A stretch of 64,000 nt of DNA from Planctomycetaceae bacterium (GTDB lineage: Bacteria > Planctomycetota > Phycisphaerae > Phycisphaerales > SM1A02): positions 1-64,000 of the forward strand of contig JAIXYQ010000014.1 in the NCBI GenBank assembly GCA_027490145.1, in the 5' to 3' direction. The translations under genes and the position numbers were made by a program. Within the stretch, counting starts at the first letter, position 1; every line of letters starts with the position of its first letter. Of the stretch, positions 43,857 through 51,648 are shown piece after piece. The notes beneath the pieces were generated by a model that made no database searches, had not been told where the DNA came from, and saw only the letters and a list, made by a program, of their open reading frames with translations.

Positions 43857-44593
43857 GCGACGCTCCCATGCGCGCGGAGCTCGCGGGCGATGGGCCCCAC
43901 GGCCTCGTCCTCCACGGCCGGAAGGTCGCTCAGGATGAGCCCGTCACGCAGGCGCACCACGCGCTGGCAGTGCGCGGCGACGTCGTTCTCGTGCGTGACG
44001 AGCACGATCGTCTGCCCATCGGCATGGATGCGGCCGAAGATCGACAGCACCTCGGCCGTGGTCGCCGTGTCGAGGTTCCCGGTGGGCTCGTCGGCCATCA
44101 GGATCGCCGGGTTGTTCAGGATCGCCCGCGCGATCGCCACGCGCTGCTTCTGGCCACCGCTGAGCTGGCTCGGCCGGTGATCGAGGCGGTCGGACAGTCC
44201 GACGCGCGCCAGTGATTCTCGCGCACGCCGCTCGCGCTCCCGGCGGGTCACGCCGCCGAGCGCGTAGATGAGCGGCATCTCGACGTTCTGCAGCGCGGTC
44301 TGCCGCGGCAGCAGTTCGAAGCTCTGGAAGACGAAGCCGATCTTCTCGTTGCGCACCGAGGCCAGTTCGTCGGAACCCATGCGCGCCACCGCACGGCCGT
44401 CGAGCTCGTACTCACCGCGCGTGGGGCGGTCGAGGCACCCCAGGATGTTCATCAGCGTGCTCTTGCCGCTGCCGGAGGCACCCATGATCGCGACCATCTC
44501 GTTGCGACCGATCACGAGGTCGACGCCGCGCAGTGCCCGCACCTCGTCATCCCCGACGCGGTACGTCTTGTGCAGGCTGGTGACGCGGATCAT
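43850..44593 (-). CDS. MacB/LolD-type ABC transporter ATPase
   Basis: This 247-residue ATPase has Walker A GASGSGKST, the Q-loop in FVFQSFELLPRQTA, the ABC signature LSGGQKQRVAIARA, Walker B ILMADEPTGNLD and a switch His in VLVTHEND. It closely matches the LolD/MacB/FtsE group that energises FtsX-like permeases. The ATG overlaps the adaptor stop by 4 bp, and the stop overlaps the permease start by 7 bp. Confidence 0.96.
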   Translation of the reverse strand: MIRVTSLHKTYRVGDDEVRALRGVDLVIGRNEMVAIMGASGSGKSTLMNILGCLDRPTRGEYELDGRAVARMGSDELASVRNEKIGFVFQSFELLPRQTALQNVEMPLIYALGGVTRRERERRARESLARVGLSDRLDHRPSQLSGGQKQRVAIARAILNNPAILMADEPTGNLDTATTAEVLSIFGRIHADGQTIVLVTHENDVAAHCQRVVRLRDGLILSDLPAVEDEAVGPIARELRAHGSVAC

Positions 44594-45936
44594 GTGCCGA
44601 ACCCGGCCTCGGTCGACACCCCGCCCTCGCCGGTCCCGGTGGCCTCGGTCACGCGCGTGCCGTCGCGCAGCGTGTCGAGTGCCTTGTAGGGCCCGGCCAC
44701 GACGCGATCGCCGGCGGCGAGCCCCTCGAGCACGATCGTGTCGGTCAGACTGCTCTGGCCGATGCGCACCGGAACGGCTCGCGCGAGCCCATCCTTCACC
44801 ACGAAGACGACGCTCGCCACCTTGCGCGTGCGGTCGACGAGCGGACTGGTGCGCACCGACTCGGGCAGGTCATCAACCTTGCGCTCGACGACCGCCTGGG
44901 TCGGCACCGCGACGCCGTTGGCCGTCGCGAGACGAATGTCGGCATTGGCCGCGAGGCCCGACAGAAGGTGGTCCTGCTCGGAGAGCGTGAGGTCGATCTC
45001 GACCTTGTAGGTGCCGCTGCCACCGGTCGAACCGCTCGCCGACAGTGCCGCCGAGCGGCCCGCGTTGGATCGGTCCATCGCGATCTCGGCCACCGCGCCC
45101 TGGAACGACTGTTCCTTGTACGCGTTGACGAAGACCTCGGCGGCCTGCCCGAGCTGCACCCGCGCGATGTCGGCCTCGGCGACCTCGGCCACCATGCGCA
45201 TGTGCGAGAGGTCGGCCACCGTCATGATGACCGTGCCGGCGTTGTTCATCGTGCCGACGACGACGAGTTCGCCCACCTCGGCGTTCAGCCGGATCACCAT
45301 GCCGTCCATGGGGCTGAGCAACACGGTGCGCTCCCGGTCACGCTGGGCCCGTTCGATGTCGGCGGCACTCGCTGCGACGCTGGACTCGATCACGCCGATC
45401 GTGCGCTCGCTGGCGGAGAGACCGGCCTGGATGTCCTGCACGCGGGTCTGGGCCTCTTCGAGTGCCTGACGGCTGATGTCGCCCGAGCGGAAGAGCGCTT
45501 CCTGCCGCTCGAGCGCGGACTTGGCCGTCTGCAGCTGCATGCGGGGGCCGTCGAGTCGGGCCTTCTCGGCGAGCAGCCGCCCGCGCTCGGCTTCGAGCCG
45601 GGCCGTCGCCGCCGCAAGCCGCGCCGAGAGATCCCGATCGTCGAGTCGGACGAGCACGTCGCCCTTGCGGACCGACTGCCCCTCGCGGAACGGCAGCTCC
45701 ACGATCCGCTCGCTGACCTCCGCCGAGATGTCGACCTTGATCATCGGTTCGATGTAGCCCGGCGCGCTCGCCGTCTGCACCACGTCGCGCACCGAGGCAT
45801 CCTCGAGCCGGACCTCGACGCCACCGCCACCGCCACCGAAGCTCGGCAGCATGGCCAGCAGTTCGCCGCCACCGACGACCGCGAAGACGACCGCGACCGC
45901 GAGGAAGATGCCGAATGCAGAGAGGAATCGCTTCAC
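44590..45936 (-). CDS. MacA-like periplasmic adaptor (HlyD/MFP family)
   Basis: This 448-residue membrane-fusion protein has an N-terminal transmembrane anchor (FGIFLAVAVVFAVVGGGELL) followed by a Gly-rich joint. A lipoyl half-domain (ELPFREGQSVRKGDVLVRLDD) leads to a coiled-coil hairpin (about residues 100-205) and the second half (RTVLLSPMDGMVIRLNAEVGE), then beta-barrel and membrane-proximal domains. It should connect the ABC permease to the TolC lipoprotein. The start is GTG with GGAG 6 nt upstream. It heads a four-gene operon in the order in which a MacAB-TolC machine would assemble from inner to outer membrane. Confidence 0.94.
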   Translation of the reverse strand: MKRFLSAFGIFLAVAVVFAVVGGGELLAMLPSFGGGGGGVEVRLEDASVRDVVQTASAPGYIEPMIKVDISAEVSERIVELPFREGQSVRKGDVLVRLDDRDLSARLAAATARLEAERGRLLAEKARLDGPRMQLQTAKSALERQEALFRSGDISRQALEEAQTRVQDIQAGLSASERTIGVIESSVAASAADIERAQRDRERTVLLSPMDGMVIRLNAEVGELVVVGTMNNAGTVIMTVADLSHMRMVAEVAEADIARVQLGQAAEVFVNAYKEQSFQGAVAEIAMDRSNAGRSAALSASGSTGGSGTYKVEIDLTLSEQDHLLSGLAANADIRLATANGVAVPTQAVVERKVDDLPESVRTSPLVDRTRKVASVVFVVKDGLARAVPVRIGQSSLTDTIVLEGLAAGDRVVAGPYKALDTLRDGTRVTEATGTGEGGVSTEAGFGT

Positions 45937-46061
45937 AGGTGCTCCGTGGGACGACGGATGCTACCTGCGTCCAACGCCGCGCCGGGGCCTGTGTTGTCAA
46001 TCCATGCAGAAGCGCAACATGCGCGATGCCCGCCGCCAACGGGCCTCGATCGGATGCTCCA

Positions 46062-48248
46062 TCACGGGCACGGGATGGCGAAGCTCGTGAGGAACACGCC
46101 GAGATCCGCACCGTCGACGACCGGATCCCCGGTCAGGTTGATGATCGGATCCTCGGTGCCCCACGCGCCGAGCAACTGGCCAAGGTCGGCGCCATCGCGC
46201 TGCCCGTCGCCGTTGTAGTCACCCGGGCACGCCTCGGCGATCGCGCCGCTGTCGGCGACGATCCGGAAGCACGCATTGAGCCAGTAGGGCGCGACATCGG
46301 CGGTGGCGCACGGCGGTTCGTGGTTCGTGACCGAGCCCACCCGCAGGAAGCCCTGCGCGAACGTGCCGGGGAAGATGGCGGAACGCCACATGTAGGTGCC
46401 GTTGGAGTCCGAGAGCGGCACGGCCTCGCCGGGGTTGGACTCGTTCGCCCCGCCCCAGGCGCTCACGAACCAGGCGAAGGCCGCGGGCGAGGCAGGATTG
46501 CACTGTCCCGAGGCGCCAGCCGTGGTGTTGGCCCCCCACACGCTCAGGTAGTACGACCCGGGTTCGAGCAGCAGGTCCACGGGGATCTCGTAGGTCGACA
46601 GGCTGCCGGTGTCGTCGGCCGCTTCGTTGTACGGCGTGGGCAGCGGCACGATGCCTGACTGCACCTGGTCGCCGTTCACGGGACGGTTCGAACCCGTACG
46701 ACGCCAGATGGTCCACGCCAGGTGCGAGGTCGTCGGGATGTACTGGGTGGCGATGAAGCCCTTCACGACGAGCTTGCTGACGCGCCAGGAGGCGAAGCCC
46801 TCGTCCGCCGCAGGGATCGTGAAGGCCTGCGCCATCCAGCGCTGCGCGTTCGTCTCGTTGACGCAGCCGCTCGTGATGCCCAGGTTGACCAGGTCCCCCG
46901 TGTCGCTGCGCTTGACGGAGTGCTGCGGCCCCGTATCGAAGATCACGCGCTCGAAGCTCGGCACCAGCGTGAGCGAGAACTCGTCGGCGCTCTCGGGCCC
47001 CTGCGTCGCTTCGTCGTACCAGCCGCCGATGCGGACGAGGAAATGCTCGTCCTCTTCGCAGTTGGGCAGGTAGACCGTGGTCGGGCCACCGCCCTCACTC
47101 GGGTTGCACGTGTCGTCACGGCAGCCGATGAAGAAGGCCGGCAGTCGCTCGATGAACTCGGGCGTGACGGCGGGGACGGTCTCGCCGGAGCCGAGCGCAT
47201 AGACCTCGATGACGCTGTCGTCGGTGGCGGCGGCGCCGGCGCAGAGCGACAGGGTCATGTTGCCGCGGCCCGGGGCGGTCACCGTGTACCACAGGTCCTT
47301 GCCGCAGGCGTACTGGCACGGCGACTCGACGTCGATCGGGCCATCGGTGCCCGCATTCGAGTTGTCCACGACGATCGGCGAACCGATGGTGATCGCGGAT
47401 GGCGTCAGGATGCAGTCATTGGCCGGCGCGTTGGCCGGGCTTGAACAGGCGTGCACGAAGAGATCGCACTCCGTCGCCGCGCTGGCGGCGCACTCGGCAT
47501 CCCAGGCCACTTCGCAGCAGGCCGGATCGATCGCGCACACCGGGCTGCAGCACGCGGGATCCGAACAACCCGGCGTCTCGTGGGCGGTCAGGCATGGCCC
47601 CGCATCGGTGGCGCACGTGGGAACGTCCACCGCGGTGAACTCGATCGTCACGAGGTACTTCGACGTGCAGGGCCACTGGAAGTCCGCGGGCCCCTGTGCA
47701 GGTGGATTCGCCTCGAGCGGCGCACCGAAGACCAGCAGGTGCTCACCAGGCTCCAGGTAGACGCGCCCCGCATTCGGGCACTCAGCCGAAACCGACGAGA
47801 ACACGGTTCGCGCTGCCCGGCAGTCGCCGCCCCGGAGGATCTGGAACTCGCTCTGCGCGATCGGGCCGGAGTCATCGGTCTTCGCCGTCACCATCGAGAT
47901 GTCGATGAAACCGCCGGCCTTCACGTCGACGAGGTACCAGTCAAGGTCGCGGAACGCCACGAGGCCTGCCGTGGTCGAGACCGGGTACGAACCGATCGTG
48001 CCGTGCAGTTGCAGGAATGCCCCATCGACCAGGTTGCCTGCAGGCTGGAAGAGCTGGCCGCAGGTGCCGCAGCCGCCGTTTGCATCGGCGAAGTCTCGGT
48101 CGGCGCAATCGGCACCGGCGAACTCATCGATGTTGCACAGGGCATCAGGAGGAATGCTGAAGTCGCACTGCGCCAGCGCCGTGGGAGCGAACGCAAGCGC
48201 GGCGGCGAGAGCGGTGAAGGAGGTGAGGCTCGTGATCCCTGGGTGCAT
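46062..48248 (-). CDS. Large secreted Cys-rich protein with C-terminal dockerin-like repeats
   Basis: This 728-residue protein of unknown function has a signal peptide (MHPGITSLTSFTALAAALAFAPTALAQ). The N-terminal part has beta-sandwich-like strands (DLDWYLVDV and LEPGEHLLVFG). A segment around residues 195-250 holds twelve or more cysteines in the planctomycete pattern CCSPVCAIDPACCEVAWDAEC, which probably forms a disulfide knot. Two more beta-rich units follow, and paired dockerin-like loops end the chain (DYNGDGQRDGADLG, then a degenerate LTGDPVVDGADLG). The first loop ends in WG. The ATG at 48248 was chosen for the signal peptide, and the frame upstream adds only 19 residues. The leader carries a strong hairpin. 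Confidence 0.8.
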   Translation of the reverse strand: MHPGITSLTSFTALAAALAFAPTALAQCDFSIPPDALCNIDEFAGADCADRDFADANGGCGTCGQLFQPAGNLVDGAFLQLHGTIGSYPVSTTAGLVAFRDLDWYLVDVKAGGFIDISMVTAKTDDSGPIAQSEFQILRGGDCRAARTVFSSVSAECPNAGRVYLEPGEHLLVFGAPLEANPPAQGPADFQWPCTSKYLVTIEFTAVDVPTCATDAGPCLTAHETPGCSDPACCSPVCAIDPACCEVAWDAECAASAATECDLFVHACSSPANAPANDCILTPSAITIGSPIVVDNSNAGTDGPIDVESPCQYACGKDLWYTVTAPGRGNMTLSLCAGAAATDDSVIEVYALGSGETVPAVTPEFIERLPAFFIGCRDDTCNPSEGGGPTTVYLPNCEEDEHFLVRIGGWYDEATQGPESADEFSLTLVPSFERVIFDTGPQHSVKRSDTGDLVNLGITSGCVNETNAQRWMAQAFTIPAADEGFASWRVSKLVVKGFIATQYIPTTSHLAWTIWRRTGSNRPVNGDQVQSGIVPLPTPYNEAADDTGSLSTYEIPVDLLLEPGSYYLSVWGANTTAGASGQCNPASPAAFAWFVSAWGGANESNPGEAVPLSDSNGTYMWRSAIFPGTFAQGFLRVGSVTNHEPPCATADVAPYWLNACFRIVADSGAIAEACPGDYNGDGQRDGADLGQLLGAWGTEDPIINLTGDPVVDGADLGVFLTSFAIPCP

Positions 48249-48272
48249 GGTGCTGATCCAAGAGGAAGGGGC

Positions 48273-48292
48273 GGCTGGCCACACGGCCAGCC
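48273..48292 (-). promoter_or_regulatory. Leader hairpin of the Cys-rich dockerin gene
   Basis: GGCTGGCC and GGCCAGCC around a 4-nt loop form a perfect 8-bp stem about 25 nt upstream of the ATG at 48248. No clear -10 is seen. A further small stem, GGCAC-CTCT-GTGCC, lies upstream. Position resembles the leader hairpins of the two other leadered dockerin genes. Confidence 0.45.
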
Positions 48293-48474
48293 CGATCATC
48301 GGCACAGAGGTGCCGTGCCATCGCCCTACATGGTGAAATCAAGCATCGTTCGATGCCAATGCAATCCTCGAGGACGGGGTGATTTCCGGGCCCTCTCCAT
48401 GGACGGCCGCGCGCGGGAGCGGTCACCGATCCGTATTGGCCAATAATACCGATGTTGAGTGCGCTTCAGCGCGG

Positions 48475-49512
48475 TCAGCCGACTCGCCAGTCGATGACCA
48501 CCTTGCCGCACTGGTCCCCAGCTTCAAGCCGCGCGAACGCGGCCTGGGCCTGGCTGGGCGCGAAGACCGCATCGACCACGGGCCGCAGCGCACCCGATCG
48601 CAGCAGGCTGACCACGGCACGGAACTCATCCATCGATCCCATCGTCGATCCGATGATGCTCTGCTGGTTCCAGAAGAGCCTCGCGAGATCGGTGGTGGCG
48701 TCGGCGCCGGTCGTGCAACCGCAGGTCACGAGTGTGCCGCCGCGGGCGAGCGACTTGATGCACGCCATGTGGATCGACTTGCCCACGCTCTCGGCCACGA
48801 TGTCGACGCCCCGACGGCCGGTGACCGCACGCACCTGCTTGCTCCAGTCCGATCCATCGTCGAGGATCGCGTGGTTCGCCCCGAGCTCGAGCGCGCGGTC
48901 GAGCTTGGCGCGATGCCGGCTCGTCACGATGACGGTGCAGCCGAAGTGGCGCGCGATGGACAGGCACGCCATCGCGACACCCCCGCCGATGCCCGGCACC
49001 AGCACCGTCTGGCCCGCCTGGAGGCGGGCGCGGGTCACGAGCATGCGCCACGCCGTGAGGTGCGTCAGGCCGAAGGCGGCCGCTTCGATCGGATCCGTGT
49101 CGCCGACCTCGAGCACATTGCAGATCGGCGCCTTGAACCGCGCGGCGTTCGCGCCGGGCGTGTGCTCACCGATCATCGAGATGTCCTCACCCGCGGGCCA
49201 CGATCCGGGCACGCTGCGATGCGGCTGGACCACGGCGGCATTCAGCAGCACGCGCTGGCCGATCCAGGCCGGATCCACGCCGCTGCCCACGGACTCCACG
49301 ATCCCGCACCCGTCGCTGCCGCCGATGAAGGGATAGACGGTGTCCACCCCGGGCAAGCCACGAGCGACCCACAGGTCAAGATGATTGAGCGCGCTGGCTT
49401 CGGTCCGCACGACGGCTTCACCCGGGCCTGCCACGGGATCCACCGCATCGACGATGAAGGAGACGTTCGGGGCGACGGGGTTTCCGCGACGCGTGGTGAC
49501 GATGGCGTTCAT
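48475..49512 (-). CDS. Zinc-type alcohol dehydrogenase / quinone oxidoreductase (MDR family)
   Basis: This 345-residue medium-chain dehydrogenase/reductase has the N-terminal GroES-like fold with ASALNHLDLWVARG and GSDGCGIVESVG, as in the quinone-oxidoreductase branch. The NAD(P)-binding loop reads VPGIGGGVAMACL in place of the usual GxGxxG. Downstream, VTSRHRAKLDRALELGANHA and VDIVAESVG are standard. The catalytic zinc Cys is replaced by Asn in the NHLD motif, indicating a zinc-free reductase or crotonyl-CoA-reductase-like enzyme. The substrate is unknown. Its promoter overlaps that of the divergent DUF1573 gene. Confidence 0.9.
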   Translation of the reverse strand: MNAIVTTRRGNPVAPNVSFIVDAVDPVAGPGEAVVRTEASALNHLDLWVARGLPGVDTVYPFIGGSDGCGIVESVGSGVDPAWIGQRVLLNAAVVQPHRSVPGSWPAGEDISMIGEHTPGANAARFKAPICNVLEVGDTDPIEAAAFGLTHLTAWRMLVTRARLQAGQTVLVPGIGGGVAMACLSIARHFGCTVIVTSRHRAKLDRALELGANHAILDDGSDWSKQVRAVTGRRGVDIVAESVGKSIHMACIKSLARGGTLVTCGCTTGADATTDLARLFWNQQSIIGSTMGSMDEFRAVVSLLRSGALRPVVDAVFAPSQAQAAFARLEAGDQCGKVVIDWRVG

Positions 49513-49520
49513 GGGGTGCG

Positions 49521-49527
49521 TACACTA
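49521..49527. promoter_or_regulatory. Overlapping divergent -10 elements (TACACTA) for MDR and DUF1573 genes
   Basis: The plus strand reads TACACT (49521-49526), 9 nt before the DUF1573 ATG. The minus strand reads TAGTGT (49527-49522), 9 nt before the MDR ATG. The starts are 23 bp apart. It is the same 7-mer, inverted, as at 32615-32621 beside the other DUF1573 gene. Confidence 0.55.
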
Positions 49528-49535
49528 GCCCCACC

Positions 49536-50606
49536 ATGCAGATGCTGACGCTTGCCGTCGTGGTGATCGGTCTCTCAGGCGGCGAGGCGCCAGCCTCACC
49601 GCCCGCCACGGCCACCGACACGCCGGCGACTGCCGCACCGCCGGCTGCCCCGACGCCGTCGGCCGGCGCCTCCATCTCGGTCGACCGGTCCACCGTCGAC
49701 CTTGGGTTCATCACGCCGCGCTCCACGATCGAGCACACCTTCCGCATCACCAACACCGGCGGCGTTCCGCTGAAGGTGATGGCCGTGAAGCCCAGCTGCA
49801 CCTGCACCACCACGATCAACCTCGATGGCACGGTCATCGCACCCGGTTCGACGCTGGACGTCCCGGCCAGCATGCGGGCGCCGGCATCGACCGGGCAGAA
49901 GCAGGTCGTGGTCAACGTGGTCCTGCAGGGCATCCCCAACGTGGTGGAACTGCGCATGGTCGGCGAGATCGCCTTCCCCGTGCGCGCCACCACGAGCGTG
50001 CAGGGCAAGGATGTGCCCTACGTCGACGCCGACTCGGACCCCTCCCGCGTGCGGGGGGCCGTGAAGCTCAAGTCGACCGACGGCAAGCCGTTCCTCGTGC
50101 GCGCCGTGCAGGGTCAGCCGCCGGTGATCGAGGCGTTCGATCCGGCGAAGGACGCGCCCCGCGCGGAGTACACGGTCGCGTACGACCTGACGCAGCTCCC
50201 GCGTGTGCCGCCCTACCTGGTGATCGAGACCGACCATCCGGGCGCCCGGCTCATCGACCTGCGCGTCCGCCACGCAACGACCCACATCAAGCCGGTGCTG
50301 AGCCTGGCGGAGTTCCGCGTGAACGCCGGCTGCGTGAAGGTCGGTGCGGCCACCGCGCTCGACATCGAGATCAAGAACCTGGGCATGATGCAGGTCACGG
50401 GCGTCAAGAGTGCGGATCCCCGCTTCACGGCGACGATGGCCGGACAATCCGGCGACGCGAAGCTGCGCGCCGTGGCGTTCACGCTCGTGGCGTCGCCGCA
50501 GGCCGCAGGCTTCTCGATGCTCCCGGTGACCATCACCGTGCTGGATCCCGTCAGCAAGCGCAACGTTGAGAGCACCGTGCTGGTGCTCGTCCAGGTCGAT
50601 CCCTGA
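49536..50606 (+). CDS. DUF1573 domain exported protein (paralogue 2)
   Basis: This 356-residue protein has a short N-terminal export signal (MQMLTLAVVVIGLSGGEA), a Pro/Ala/Thr linker and a DUF1573 domain: LGFITPRSTIEHTFRITN, LKVMAVKPSCTCTTT and IAPGSTLDVPA. The C-terminal half is a second beta-rich region with FRVNAGCVKVG and SADPRFTATM. Architecture and motifs parallel the protein at 31470-32609, so the two are paralogues. Function unknown. Roles in binding other exported proteins or the envelope are guesses. It is monocistronic, with a leaderless-type promoter. Confidence 0.87.
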   Translation: MQMLTLAVVVIGLSGGEAPASPPATATDTPATAAPPAAPTPSAGASISVDRSTVDLGFITPRSTIEHTFRITNTGGVPLKVMAVKPSCTCTTTINLDGTVIAPGSTLDVPASMRAPASTGQKQVVVNVVLQGIPNVVELRMVGEIAFPVRATTSVQGKDVPYVDADSDPSRVRGAVKLKSTDGKPFLVRAVQGQPPVIEAFDPAKDAPRAEYTVAYDLTQLPRVPPYLVIETDHPGARLIDLRVRHATTHIKPVLSLAEFRVNAGCVKVGAATALDIEIKNLGMMQVTGVKSADPRFTATMAGQSGDAKLRAVAFTLVASPQAAGFSMLPVTITVLDPVSKRNVESTVLVLVQVDP

Positions 50607-50636
50607 GGAGGGGTCGACGCCGCGCGGGAGCGTGGC

Positions 50637-51608
50637 TCAGGCGAGCCGCGCCAACGGATCGGTGGGGTCGATGACGAGCCACCCATCGAACGTGACGTGA
50701 GCCGAGCCGGTGATCGTGGGCACGATCGATGGCCCGACGAGCTCGTAGGTCGCCGTGAATCGCGTGCCGAGCACGGACTCCTGGATCCAGCGATCGCCGG
50801 GCGCGAGTCGCCCCTCGTCGGCAAGGCAGGCCACGCGCGCGCTGGTGCCCGTGCCGCAGGGCGACCGGTCGTACTCCGCGCCGGGGCACAGCACGAAGTT
50901 GCGCGAGTGGGCGCCCGCCCCGACGGCCGGCGCGCCCGCACCGTGCGCATCCACCGAGAGTTCGACGTGGTCGATCGGAGCGCCGTCGTCACCGCACACT
51001 CCCGAAGCGTCGATGGCACCGCGGATCAGGGTGGACAGCGCCATGAGCCCGGGCAGGTGACCGATGTCGATCGTCATGCCATGGTCGTGACAGATGAAGA
51101 ACCAGTTGCCTCCCCAGGCGACGTCGCCGTGGACCGTGCCGTGCCCGGGCACCGTGAGCGCGACATGGCGCCGTGCCACGCGGCTGGGGACGTTGCGCAC
51201 GCTGACCCGTCCATCGTCATGCAGGCAGGCCGTGACCATGCCGACCGGCGTCTCGATCAGATGCTCGCCCACGGCAAGCCGACCGAGCGCCGAGAGCGTG
51301 CGCACCACGCCGATCGTGCCGTGCCCGCACATCCCGAGCGTGCCGACGTTGTTGAAGAAGACGACACCGAAGGACGCGCCGGGCTGCGTCGGCGGGAGCA
51401 CCACGGCACCGACCAGCCATGCGTAGCCGCGCGGCTCGAGCATCATCGCGCGCACGAGCGGCCACCATGCGCCGTCAAGCAGAGCGCGCACCTCGGCGGG
51501 TGATCCAGACACGCCCGGGAGGCCATCGACGAGCGTGCGCGTGGGTTCACCCTCGGTGTGGCTGTCGACGCAGCGCAGTCGCAGCGGTGCATGGATCCTC
51601 GGCGTCAC
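50637..51608 (-). CDS. 4-hydroxyproline epimerase / proline racemase family
   Basis: This 323-residue cofactor-independent epimerase has catalytic Cys in MCGHGTIG and catalytic Cys in DRSPCGTGTSA, the two-cysteine arrangement of proline racemase and hydroxyproline 2-epimerase rather than the Thr form of the dehydratase. DSHTEGEPTR at the N terminus is the family signature. The enzyme would interconvert trans-4-hydroxy-L-proline and cis-4-hydroxy-D-proline. The genes to its right (DapA-family lyase, aldehyde dehydrogenase) suit hydroxyproline breakdown. The start is GTG at 51608, 8 nt after TACGAT. Confidence 0.9.
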   Translation of the reverse strand: MTPRIHAPLRLRCVDSHTEGEPTRTLVDGLPGVSGSPAEVRALLDGAWWPLVRAMMLEPRGYAWLVGAVVLPPTQPGASFGVVFFNNVGTLGMCGHGTIGVVRTLSALGRLAVGEHLIETPVGMVTACLHDDGRVSVRNVPSRVARRHVALTVPGHGTVHGDVAWGGNWFFICHDHGMTIDIGHLPGLMALSTLIRGAIDASGVCGDDGAPIDHVELSVDAHGAGAPAVGAGAHSRNFVLCPGAEYDRSPCGTGTSARVACLADEGRLAPGDRWIQESVLGTRFTATYELVGPSIVPTITGSAHVTFDGWLVIDPTDPLARLA

Positions 51609-51616
51609 GGGGGCGG

Positions 51617-51639
51617 ATCGTAGTCGTCCGGGCTACAGT
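51617..51639. promoter_or_regulatory. Divergent promoters of the epimerase and malic enzyme
   Basis: TACGAT on the minus strand (51622-51617) lies 8 nt before the epimerase GTG. TACAGT on the plus strand (51634-51639) lies 9 nt before the malic-enzyme ATG. The starts are only 40 bp apart and neither has a Shine-Dalgarno sequence. Confidence 0.5.
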
Positions 51640-51648
51640 CCCCGATCA

